A stretch of 36,454 nt of DNA from Fimbriiglobus sp. (lineage in GTDB: Bacteria > Planctomycetota > Planctomycetia > Gemmatales > Gemmataceae). The notes under the pieces were generated by a model. The model did not search any database, was not told the DNA's origin, and saw only the letters and a program-made list of their open reading frames with translations. Location: positions 1 to 36,454 of the forward strand of contig JALHQU010000042.1 in NCBI GenBank assembly GCA_022841795.1, written 5' to 3'. Made by a program: the position numbers and the translations under genes. This document shows positions 29,217-36,454 of the stretch, piece by piece (positions within the stretch are counted from its first letter, which is position 1; each line of letters begins with the position of its first letter).

Positions 29217-31526
29217 TCAATCCGCGAACGCGAACTCGTTGCTCAGCAGTAGCACCTGGGCGAGTTGCTCCCACGCCGGCAGGTGGCCGAGCTTCGTCTC
29301 GGACAGTTCGGCGGTGGCGATGAACGCCTTCGCCAACTCCGCCTCCTCGGTCGTCGGGGGGCGGCTCAGCACCGCCCGGTACACCGCCGTCACCCTCACC
29401 GCCGGGTCGGTCGCCTTCTTCACCTCGTCCCGCTTCACCACCGCCCGCGCCGCGTCAGACACGAACGGGCTGTTCAGTAGGAACAGCGCCTGCTGCGGGA
29501 CAGTCGTGACGAACCGCTGCGGGGTGTGCTGCTCCGGGCTGGCCAGGTCGAACGCGCGGAACGTGCCCGGCAGGTTCTGCCGGTCGATGTACGCGTACAC
29601 CGCCCGCCGCGGGCTGAACGGCGGCTTGAACAGGTCCACCGACCGGCCGTACACGGTGCGGTCGAGTTGCCCGGACACGGCGAGCAGGCTGTCCCGCATC
29701 GCCTCGAAGTCGTGCCGCTTGCGGGTCTGGTGCGACAACCACTTGTTGTCCGGGTCGAGCCGGGCGGCGTCCGGGCTGGTCACGCTGCCGCGGGTGTAGG
29801 CGTCGGATAGCATGATCCGCCGGTGCAGCTTCTTCACGCTCCACCCGTCCTCGACGAACCGGGTGGTGAGCCAGTCGAGCAACTCCGGGTGCGTCGGCGG
29901 CTCGGCCCGTAGGCCGAAGTCGCTTGGCGTGCGGACCAGCCCCTGACCGAAGTGCCACGTCCACACCCGGTTGACGAACACGCGGGCCGTCAGCGGGTTG
30001 TCCTTCGACGCAATTGCCTTCGCCATCTCCAGCCGCCCGCTGCCGTCCTTGAACGGTTGACGTTTGTCCCCGCCGACCACCGCCGGCATCTGCCGCGGCA
30101 CCTTCGGCCCGTGGTTGTTCGGGTTGCCCCGCAGGAACACCACCTGCTGGGCCGGCTGCGGGGTGTCGGTCATCACCATCGCCCGCGGCGGGGCGGCCGG
30201 CGACTTCGCCTTGAACTCGTCCGCCCTCTTCTGCAGCTTGTCCAGCTCGTTCTTGTCCGCCCGGTTGAGCAGCCGCCGGTCGTTCGGCTGGAACCCCAGC
30301 CCGCCGGTCAGCCCGAAAACCCCGGCCTTCTTCGCCATCGTCCGTTTGGCCCGCTCGTCCGCCACCGCCTGCTCCAGCTTGCCGTGTTCGGCCAGGAACT
30401 TCTCGTACTCCTTGTGGTTCTCCGGCTCCCCGATCTGCGGCAGGTCTTTCGGCTCCTGGGAACTGGCGAACACCCCGTACAGGCTGTAGTAGTCCGCCGC
30501 CGGGATGGGGTCGAACTTGTGGTCGTGGCAGCGGGCGCAGGTGACGGTCAGGCCCATCAGCCCGCGGGCGACCACGTCGATGCGGTCGTCGGTGATATCG
30601 TGGATGTTGTTGCTGAACCGCCGGCCGACGGTGAGGAAGCCCATCGCCGCCAGCGGGCGCTTGTCGTCACCTAGCTGTAACTTGTCCGCCGCCAACTGTT
30701 CTGTGACGAAGCGGTCGAACGGCTTGTCCTCGTTGAAGCTGCGGATGACGTAGTCGCGGTAGGTGTACGCGTACGGGTAGTTGCGGTCCTCGGTGAACAC
30801 GTACCCCTTGCTGTCGGCGTACCGGGCCACGTCCAGCCAGTACCGCCCCCACCGCTCGCCGTAGTGCGGACTCGCCAGCAGCTTGTCGATGAGCTTCTCG
30901 TAGGCCTTCGGGTCAGCGTCGGCGGCGAACGCATCCAACTCGTCGGCAGTCGGCGGCAGGCCGGTCAGGTCGAAGTACACCCGGCGGGCGAGCGTCCGCT
31001 TGTCCGCCCGCGGGGCCGGGGTGAGCTTGTTGTCGGCGAGTTTGGCGGCGATGAAGGCGTCCACGCCTGACGCGCCAACCGGAGGCTTGGGATCGGCGAT
31101 CGGCTGGAACGCCCAGTGCTTCTTCGCATCCGCCGTCGCTGCCACCGCGGTCGCCGGGTACGGTGCCCCCATCTTCACCCACTGCTCTAACGTCGCCACC
31201 TGCTCCTTCGTCAGTTCGCTGTCCGGCGGCATCGGGGCGTCGCCCTTCCGCCGCACCGCCTGGATGAGCGAGCTTTTCTCCACGTCCCCCGGCACGATCA
31301 CCGGCCCCGTCTGCGTGCCCTTCCTCGCCCCGTCCGCGGTGTCCAGCCGCAACCCGGACTGCTGCTTCTTCGCCCCGTGGCAGCCGTAGCAGTTCTCGGC
31401 CAGGATCGGCCGCACGCTCGTCTCGAAGAACTCGACCTGTTCGGCGGTCGGTTTCGGCGGGTCGGCGGAACGAACGGCCGGGGCGAGCGTCAACAGGAGG
31501 AACAGCGGCGTCACCGCACGTCGCAT
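29217..31526 (-). CDS. PSCyt1-DUF1549-DUF1553 exported cytochrome-like protein (locus B)
   Basis: A 769-residue protein with the standard planctomycete layout. A Sec signal (MRRAVTPLFLLLTLAPAVRS) is followed by PSCyt1, a c-type cytochrome domain with CYGCH (C46 to H50) and the axial-ligand region GDAPMPP (M99). DUF1549 includes VYFDLTGLPPTADELDAF, SPHYGERWGRYWLDVARYADS, and a second haem-type motif CARCHDHKFDP (about 330). DUF1553 includes NPLTARVFVNRVWTWHFGQGLV, HPELLDWLTTRFV and LSDAYTRGS. The ATG at 31526 has GGAG 8 bases upstream. It heads the locus B unit and is divergent from the locus C DUF1501 gene. It is probably periplasmic and redox-active; substrate unknown. Confidence 0.95.
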   Translation of the reverse strand: MRRAVTPLFLLLTLAPAVRSADPPKPTAEQVEFFETSVRPILAENCYGCHGAKKQQSGLRLDTADGARKGTQTGPVIVPGDVEKSSLIQAVRRKGDAPMPPDSELTKEQVATLEQWVKMGAPYPATAVAATADAKKHWAFQPIADPKPPVGASGVDAFIAAKLADNKLTPAPRADKRTLARRVYFDLTGLPPTADELDAFAADADPKAYEKLIDKLLASPHYGERWGRYWLDVARYADSKGYVFTEDRNYPYAYTYRDYVIRSFNEDKPFDRFVTEQLAADKLQLGDDKRPLAAMGFLTVGRRFSNNIHDITDDRIDVVARGLMGLTVTCARCHDHKFDPIPAADYYSLYGVFASSQEPKDLPQIGEPENHKEYEKFLAEHGKLEQAVADERAKRTMAKKAGVFGLTGGLGFQPNDRRLLNRADKNELDKLQKRADEFKAKSPAAPPRAMVMTDTPQPAQQVVFLRGNPNNHGPKVPRQMPAVVGGDKRQPFKDGSGRLEMAKAIASKDNPLTARVFVNRVWTWHFGQGLVRTPSDFGLRAEPPTHPELLDWLTTRFVEDGWSVKKLHRRIMLSDAYTRGSVTSPDAARLDPDNKWLSHQTRKRHDFEAMRDSLLAVSGQLDRTVYGRSVDLFKPPFSPRRAVYAYIDRQNLPGTFRAFDLASPEQHTPQRFVTTVPQQALFLLNSPFVSDAARAVVKRDEVKKATDPAVRVTAVYRAVLSRPPTTEEAELAKAFIATAELSETKLGHLPAWEQLAQVLLLSNEFAFAD

Positions 31527-31693
31527 GTCGGTAGCTCCGGTGTGTCCGGACGAAGACGGGCCGGTGGCCGACCCGAAGAGGCAGGTGACACTATCTTAGT
31601 GCAACCGGCGGCGGCGGTGCGAGCCGATTCTCGTTGATCCGGCCCCGGTTATCCGTTAGCTATTCGGTATACCCCACCGCGGAGGTGTTCCGC

Positions 31694-33064
31694 ATGATCC
31701 GCCTCGACGCCCCCCGCCCGGTCCGGTTCTGCGACGGCCTCACCCGCCGCGACTTCCTGTACGCCGGGGCGGTGCCGGCCCTCGGGCTCACGCTGGCCGA
31801 AGTCCAGTCGGCGACGGCGGACGCGCCGAAGCCGGACGCGGACGTGAATTGCATCTTCATCTTCCTGGTCGGCGGGCCGAGCCAGCTCGACACGTTCGAC
31901 CCGAAGCCGGACGCCCCGGCCGAGGTCCGCGGGCCGTTCTCCCCGATCGACACGAAGGCGCCCGGCGTGCGGGTGACCGAGATCTTCCCCAAGCTGGCCG
32001 CCCACGCCGACAAGTTCTCGCTCGTGCGGAGCATGTACCACACGGCCACCGCCGTCCACGACACCGGCCACCAGATGATGCAGACCGGGCGGCTGTTCAG
32101 CGGCGGGGTGGAACACCCGCACATGGGCAGCGTACTCGGCTACCTGAAGGGCGGGCGGGGCGAGCTGCCGGCGCACGTGCTGCTGCCGCGGCCGATCGGC
32201 CGCACCGGCGGCAACCTGCCGCACGGCCACACCGCCGGATACCTGGGCAAGCCGCACGACCCGTTCATCCTGAACGCCGACCCGTCTACCCCGAACTTCA
32301 AGGTGCCCGACCTGCTCCCGCCCGAGTACCTGACGCCGCAGCGGGCGGACCGCCGGCAGAAGCTGCGGGACGCGGTGGACGGCGGGCTGACGGCGTTCGA
32401 GAAGAGCGACGCGGCGAAGCAGATGGACGACAACTTCGCCCTCGCCTACAAGCTCATGTCGTCGGAGAAGGCCCGCGCCGCGTTCGACCTGTCGAAGGAG
32501 CCGGACAAGGTGCGGGAGCGGTACGGCAAGACGCGGTTCGGGCAGAGCTGCCTGATGGCCCGGCGGCTGATCGAGGCCGGCGTGCGGTTCGTGACGGTGA
32601 ACATGTTCGAGACGGTGTTCGACGAGGTCACCTGGGACATCCACGGGTCGCGGCCGTTCACCGACATCACCGAGATGGCCAAGCAGGTGGCCCCGAACTT
32701 CGACCAGGGGCTGAGCACCCTGCTGGACGACCTGAGCCAGCGGGGGCTGCTGAAGACGACGATGGTGGTGGCCACCGGCGAGTTCGGGCGGACGCCGAAG
32801 ATCAACCCGGCCGGCGGGCGGGACCACCACCCCGGGGTGTGGAGCCTGCTCATGGGCGGCGGGCCGCTCAAGGGCGGCACGGTGGTCGGCGAATCCGACG
32901 AACACGCCTACGCGCCGAAGACCCGCCCGCTCACCACCGGCGAGTTCGCCGCCACCGTGTACCGCGGGCTGGGCATCGACTACCACAAGGAACTGCCCGG
33001 TCCGCAGGGGCGGCCGATCCCGATCACCGACTACGGGGTGAAGGCGATCGAGGAGCTGTTCTGA
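31694..33064 (+). CDS. DUF1501 protein, Tat-exported (locus C)
   Basis: A 456-residue DUF1501 protein. The Tat signal is set back from the start (LTRRDFLYAG, R18 and R19). Landmarks are CIFIFLVGGPSQLDTFDPKP, VATGEFGRTPKINPAGGRDH and VWSLLMGGGPLKGGTVVGES. It ends GRPIPITDYGVKAIEELF, unlike the copies in loci A and B. I start it at ATG 31694, which has GGAGGTG upstream, not at an upstream ATG at 31634. It leads locus C, so here DUF1501 precedes its DUF1549/DUF1553 partner, opposite to loci A and B, with two small membrane-protein genes between them. Confidence 0.94.
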   Translation: MIRLDAPRPVRFCDGLTRRDFLYAGAVPALGLTLAEVQSATADAPKPDADVNCIFIFLVGGPSQLDTFDPKPDAPAEVRGPFSPIDTKAPGVRVTEIFPKLAAHADKFSLVRSMYHTATAVHDTGHQMMQTGRLFSGGVEHPHMGSVLGYLKGGRGELPAHVLLPRPIGRTGGNLPHGHTAGYLGKPHDPFILNADPSTPNFKVPDLLPPEYLTPQRADRRQKLRDAVDGGLTAFEKSDAAKQMDDNFALAYKLMSSEKARAAFDLSKEPDKVRERYGKTRFGQSCLMARRLIEAGVRFVTVNMFETVFDEVTWDIHGSRPFTDITEMAKQVAPNFDQGLSTLLDDLSQRGLLKTTMVVATGEFGRTPKINPAGGRDHHPGVWSLLMGGGPLKGGTVVGESDEHAYAPKTRPLTTGEFAATVYRGLGIDYHKELPGPQGRPIPITDYGVKAIEELF

Positions 33065-33073
33065 GTGCGATTC

Positions 33074-33128
33074 ATCTTCGCCGCGACCAGCGGGAGCGGG
33101 TTCCGCTCCCGCTGGTCGCGGCGAAGAT
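33074..33128. repeat. Perfect 26-bp hairpin with 3-base loop after DUF1501 (locus C)
   Basis: The arms 33074-33099 and 33103-33128 are exact reverse complements separated only by GTT. It starts 9 bases past the DUF1501 stop and ends 36 bases before the next gene on the same strand. Unlike the other repeats the arms are not themselves palindromic. A related but diverged arm fragment is at 3528-3546. It probably terminates transcription or protects the upstream mRNA end. Confidence 0.93.
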
Positions 33129-33164
33129 CGGTACACCAGAGAAACCGCACCACCCGAGACGACC

Positions 33165-33575
33165 ATGCCCGAACCTGACGAACCCGACGACCGACCGCCG
33201 CCGCGTGCCCGCCGGCGGGACGAGTGGGACGACGACGACCGCCCGCGGCGGCGCCGCCGGGATGACGATGACGACGAGTCCGAGGCCCGGCGGGCGCGGA
33301 CGGACGGCACCGGCGGGCTGATCCCGTACAAGAACGGGAAGGCACTGGCGGCGTACTACTGCGGGGTGTTCGGGCTGATCAGCTGCTTCATCGGCCTGGG
33401 CATTTTCGGGGTGGTGCCGATCGTCCTCGGGGTACTCGGGCTGAAGCACGCGCGGAAGTTCCCGGAGACCAGCGGCACCGCACACGCGATCACCGGCATC
33501 GTCCTCGGCGTCATCGAGGTGCTGACCTTCCTCACCCTGGTCGGGTTTTTCATCTACGCCGCCATCACCAAGTGA
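33165..33575 (+). CDS. Small membrane protein, DUF4190-like, with charged N-terminal region
   Basis: A 136-residue protein. The first 50 residues are extremely charged and look disordered, with alternating blocks such as DEWDDDDRPRRRRRDDDDDES. Two hydrophobic segments follow (about 60-88 and 105-133). The sequence AAYYCGVFGLISCFIGLGIFGV, then PIVLGVLGLKHARKFPETSG and AITGIVLGVIEVL, fits the DUF4190 family of small two-helix membrane proteins. The charged tail is probably cytoplasmic. It lies between the DUF1501 and DUF1549 genes of locus C and its stop is four bases before the next similar gene. Function unknown. Confidence 0.85.
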   Translation: MPEPDEPDDRPPPRARRRDEWDDDDRPRRRRRDDDDDESEARRARTDGTGGLIPYKNGKALAAYYCGVFGLISCFIGLGIFGVVPIVLGVLGLKHARKFPETSGTAHAITGIVLGVIEVLTFLTLVGFFIYAAITK

Positions 33576-33579
33576 CGCC

Positions 33580-33921
33580 ATGCCCGCCACCCGCCGCCGC
33601 GGCGACGACCAGAGCGACTACGAGGACCCGATCGACCGCTACCGGCCGGCGGCCGACCGGCCGCGGAAGAAGGGGCCGCCGCAGAACCCGAACGCCAACA
33701 CCGCGTACACCCTCGGCATGATCTCGCTCGTGCCGTGCCTGGGCGGGCTGCTCGGGCCGATCGCCGTCATCCTGGCGTTCATGGGGTTCGCCCACGCCAA
33801 GGCGAACCCGGACGCCGGCGGTAAGGGGCGGGCGCGGGGCGGGCTGGCGTTCGGCCTGCTCGGCTGTTTTATCAACTACGTGCTACCGTTCATCTTCTAC
33901 GTTCTGGTTGCGGTCCGCTAA
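33580..33921 (+). CDS. Small membrane protein, DUF4190-like, second copy
   Basis: A 113-residue relative of the preceding protein, sharing the plan of a charged N-terminal region (about 40 residues, RRRGDDQSDYEDPIDRYRPA) followed by two hydrophobic segments. YTLGMISLVPCLGGLLGPIAVI, then GFAHAKANPDAGGKGRARGGLAFGLL, fits DUF4190. It has no separate ribosome-binding site and starts four bases after the upstream stop codon, so translational coupling is likely. The DUF1549/DUF1553 gene begins 12 bases after its stop. The tight spacing suggests the three are made together. Function unknown. Confidence 0.82.
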   Translation: MPATRRRGDDQSDYEDPIDRYRPAADRPRKKGPPQNPNANTAYTLGMISLVPCLGGLLGPIAVILAFMGFAHAKANPDAGGKGRARGGLAFGLLGCFINYVLPFIFYVLVAVR

Positions 33922-33932
33922 CGAGGCGCGAC

Positions 33933-36395
33933 ATGTTCCGGGCGACAGCTCTTCTCGTGATGCTCACCGCGGCCGCCGCACCGGCCGGCGAGTTGGCCGT
34001 GTTCCCGCCGGCGATCACGCTCACCGGGCCGAAGGCGAGCCAGCAGGTGCTGGTAGTCGAGGTCGCATCCGGCCGGACCGTCGCCGACCACGCCGCGGCC
34101 AAGTTCACGAGCAGCGACCCGAAAGTCGCCGTCGTGAACGAGGCCGGCGTCGTCACCCCGACCGGGAACGGCAAGGCGACGATCACCGCCGCGGCGAACG
34201 GGAAGACGGCCACGGCCGCGGTGACGGTGGCGGCGTTCGACAAGCCCGCCGTGTGGTCGTTCAACCGGCACGTGCAGCCGACGCTCACCCGCACCGGGTG
34301 CAACAGCGGGGCGTGCCACGGCGCGCTGGCCGGCAAGGGCGGATTCAAGCTGTCCCTCCGCGGGTACGACCCGGACGCCGACCACTTCGCCCTCACCCGC
34401 CAGGCCGCCGGCCGCAGAACGGACACCGCGGAACCGGCCGCCAGCTTGGTGCTGATGAAGGCCACTCGCAAATTATCGCACGGCGGCGGGTCGCGGTTCG
34501 ACGCCGATTCCGACCACTACGCCCTGCTCCGCGACTGGATCGCCGCCGGCGCCCCCGGCCCGGATTCGGCCGAGCCGACGCTCTCGAAGATCGAGGCGTT
34601 CCCACCGGCCGCGCTGCTCAAGCCAAAAGACACCCTGCGGGTGGTAGTGCGGGCCACCTACTCGGATGGCACCGCCGCCGACGTGACCCGGTGGGCGCGG
34701 TTCACCAGCACCGAGGAGACGGTGGCGGCGGTGAGCGAGGACGGGCAGGTGACGGTGGCCGCGCCCGGCGAGACGGCGGTGGCGGTGGTGTTCGGCACGC
34801 GGGTGGCGACGGCCACCGTCACCGTCCCGCACCCGAACGCGGTCGATCCCGAGGTGTTCGCCGACTCGCCGAAGCACAACCTGATCGATGAGCATGTGCT
34901 TCGCAAGCTGCGGCTGTTGAACCTGCCGCCGTCGCCCCCCTGTACCGACGCCGAGTTCGTCCGCCGCGCCTACCTCGACGCCTGCGGGGTGCTGCCCAAG
35001 CCGGACGAGGTGGCGGCGTTCGTGAGCGACACCGCGGCGGACAAGCGGGCGAAGCTGGCGGACAAGCTGCTGAGCAAACCGGAGTTCGTGGACTACTGGG
35101 CGCACAGGTGGTCCGACCTGCTGCTCGTGTCCACCCGCAAGCTGTCGCAGCAGTCGATGCTCGGGTTCTACCGCAAGGTGCGGTCGGCGGTGGCGGACAA
35201 CGAGCCGTGGGATCGGTTCGCCCGCGATGTCCTCACCGCCAGCGGCAGCACCCTGAGCAACGGCGGCGGTAACTACTTCGTCCTGCACAAGGACGTGACG
35301 GACCTGGTCGAGTCCACGGCGGTCACGTTCCTGGGCACGTCCATCACCTGCTGCCGGTGCCACAACCACCCGCTGGAGAAGTGGACGCAGGACCAATACT
35401 GGGGCCTCGCCAACCTGTTCAGCCGGGTTGGTATCAAGAACGGCGACCGGGCCGGCGAGCAGTACGTGTTCGGCCAGCCGACCGGCGACGCCCTGCACCC
35501 GCGGAAGGGCGTCGCAATGCCGCCCACCCCGCTCGACGGCAAACCGCTGACCGCCGACAGCGCCGACCGCCGCGAGTACTTCGTGCAGTGGCTGACCGCC
35601 CCGGACAACCCGTACTTCGCCAGGGCGATCGTAAACCGCATCTGGAAGAACTACATGGGCCGCGGGCTGGTGGAGGCCGAGGACGACCTGCGGGACACCA
35701 ACCCGCCGACCAACCGCGAGCTGCTCGACGCCCTCGCCGCCGAGTTCGTGAAGGCGAAGTTCGACACCCGCCACCTGATGCGGATGATCCTCACCTCGGC
35801 CGCGTACCAGCGGTCGGCCAACCCGGTGCCCGGCAACGAGGCCGACGACCGCTTCTACTCCCGCTACCTGCTCCGCCGCCTGTCCGCCGAGGTCATTCTG
35901 GACGCTTACTCGGACGTGACCGGCACGCCCACGCCGTTCGAGACGATCGCCGTCGGGGCGAGCGGCGGCACGGCGAAAAGCGCCCTGTACCCGACCGGCA
36001 CTCGGGCGGTGCAGCTGCCCGACTCGCTACTCGTGTCCCAGTTCCTCGACTCGTTCGGCCGGGCCGAGCGGGGGCTGACGTGTTCGTGCGAGGTGACGAA
36101 GGACGCGAGCGTGACGCAGGCCCTGCACCTGAACAACGGGCAGACGCTGAACGACAAGCTGCGGGGCGAGAAGTCGATCGTCGGCCGCTGGCTGAAAGCG
36201 GACACCCCGAACCCGGCGGTGGTGGAAGAGTTGTTCGAGACGGCGCTCGGCCGCGGGCCGACCAAACAGGAGCGGCAGAAGTTTCTGAAGCCGCTGGCCG
36301 AGGCGAGCAAACTCGGCCCGCAGGCCCGCCGGGAGGCGCTGGAGGACGCCGTGTGGGCCGTGCTGACGAGCAAGGAGTTCCTGTTCAACCACTAG
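33933..36395 (+). CDS. Ig-like, CX4CH cytochrome-like, DUF1549-DUF1553 exported protein (locus C)
   Basis: An 820-residue exported protein with a Sec signal (MFRATALLVMLTAAAAPAG). Two Ig-like (BIG2-type) domains flank the first haem-like site: about 20-105 (FTSSDPKVAVVNEAGVVTPT) and about 205-290 (FTSTEETVAAVSEDGQVTVA). Between them GCNSGACHG (about 122-130) has four residues between the cysteines instead of two, followed by GGFKLSLRGYDPDAD. DUF1549 follows (RRAYLDACGVLPKPDEVAAF) with a conventional CCRCH (about 472), then DUF1553 (NPYFARAIVNRIWKNYMGRGLV, LTSAAYQRS). The ATG follows GAGG. It ends locus C. The CX4CH site may bind haem in an unusual way or not at all. Confidence 0.94.
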   Translation: MFRATALLVMLTAAAAPAGELAVFPPAITLTGPKASQQVLVVEVASGRTVADHAAAKFTSSDPKVAVVNEAGVVTPTGNGKATITAAANGKTATAAVTVAAFDKPAVWSFNRHVQPTLTRTGCNSGACHGALAGKGGFKLSLRGYDPDADHFALTRQAAGRRTDTAEPAASLVLMKATRKLSHGGGSRFDADSDHYALLRDWIAAGAPGPDSAEPTLSKIEAFPPAALLKPKDTLRVVVRATYSDGTAADVTRWARFTSTEETVAAVSEDGQVTVAAPGETAVAVVFGTRVATATVTVPHPNAVDPEVFADSPKHNLIDEHVLRKLRLLNLPPSPPCTDAEFVRRAYLDACGVLPKPDEVAAFVSDTAADKRAKLADKLLSKPEFVDYWAHRWSDLLLVSTRKLSQQSMLGFYRKVRSAVADNEPWDRFARDVLTASGSTLSNGGGNYFVLHKDVTDLVESTAVTFLGTSITCCRCHNHPLEKWTQDQYWGLANLFSRVGIKNGDRAGEQYVFGQPTGDALHPRKGVAMPPTPLDGKPLTADSADRREYFVQWLTAPDNPYFARAIVNRIWKNYMGRGLVEAEDDLRDTNPPTNRELLDALAAEFVKAKFDTRHLMRMILTSAAYQRSANPVPGNEADDRFYSRYLLRRLSAEVILDAYSDVTGTPTPFETIAVGASGGTAKSALYPTGTRAVQLPDSLLVSQFLDSFGRAERGLTCSCEVTKDASVTQALHLNNGQTLNDKLRGEKSIVGRWLKADTPNPAVVEELFETALGRGPTKQERQKFLKPLAEASKLGPQARREALEDAVWAVLTSKEFLFNH

Positions 36396-36402
36396 GACCG
36401 AC

Positions 36403-36454
36403 GGGCCGCCACAGAGGGCGGCCCCTACAAGACACCCGTTTGTAGGGGCCGCCC
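36403..36454. repeat. Hairpin repeat running off the window end
   Basis: GGGCGGCCCCTACAA (36416-36430) pairs perfectly with TTGTAGGGGCCGCCC (36440-36454). GGGCCGCC (36403-36410) can also pair with GGCGGCCC (36417-36424), so the element again has more than one stem. It begins 8 bases past the stop of the DUF1549/DUF1553 gene, and its outer right arm probably lies beyond the window. Confidence 0.8.

Noticed and set aside
31634-31662. Promoter TTGATC-N17-TAGCTA ahead of the locus C DUF1501 gene
   Set aside because: The -10 candidate matches the consensus at only two of six positions.
1147-36454. CRISPR array
   Set aside because: The repeats are dispersed single inverted repeats, not regularly spaced direct repeats, and no cas gene is present.

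Overview
The window is high-GC, tightly packed bacterial DNA that reads as a member of the Planctomycetota, most likely a Gemmata-like organism (family Gemmataceae). The evidence is the gene content: three DUF1501 proteins, three DUF1549/DUF1553 (PSCyt2/PSD1) cytochrome-like proteins, a DUF1559 prepilin-like protein with its small lipoprotein partner, a Uma2 nuclease, and intergenic repeats whose translation gives LARRASEG. The species assignment is inference. No rRNA, tRNA, CRISPR array, phage or transposase gene was seen.

Layout. 1-7.3 kb is housekeeping: hisS (cut by the window start), an M50 membrane protease, a Nudix hydrolase, a small secreted protein, glgC with a family-4 glycosyltransferase, hypoxanthine phosphoribosyltransferase and a DEDDh exonuclease. 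7.3-9.0 kb holds a metal ABC ATPase and its binding lipoprotein, without a permease, behind a recognisable promoter with a dyad over its -10. 9.2-12.1 kb holds the DUF1559 protein, a lipoprotein, a terminator and purD. 12.2-17.7 kb is locus A on the minus strand: a Tat-exported intradiol dioxygenase, a DUF1549-LamG-DUF1553 protein, a small low-GC gene between repeat arms, and DUF1501. 17.9-21.9 kb is one 1334-residue gene of unknown function. 22.0-25.5 kb holds purN and two divergent, paralogous patatin-like lipoproteins. 25.6-31.5 kb is locus B on the minus strand: cytochrome-DUF1549-DUF1553, Uma2, DUF1501 and an MFS transporter. 31.7-36.4 kb is locus C on the plus strand: DUF1501, two small DUF4190-like membrane proteins, and an Ig-like/cytochrome/DUF1549/DUF1553 protein.

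Two themes stand out. First, most gene boundaries carry a long inverted repeat, often with an outer stem around two inner hairpins. Several have stop codons inside their arms, and at two convergent junctions both genes end inside the two arms of one element. One LARRASEG-type element has its arms 513 bases apart with a complete gene between them. Second, the exported DUF1549/DUF1553-DUF1501 pair occurs three times with three different N-terminal or inserted domains. In loci A and B the pair is interrupted at the same place by an unrelated lower-GC gene next to a LARRASEG repeat. The reaction carried out by these pairs is not established. Their Tat or Sec signals and haem-binding motifs place them in the periplasm or paryphoplasm.
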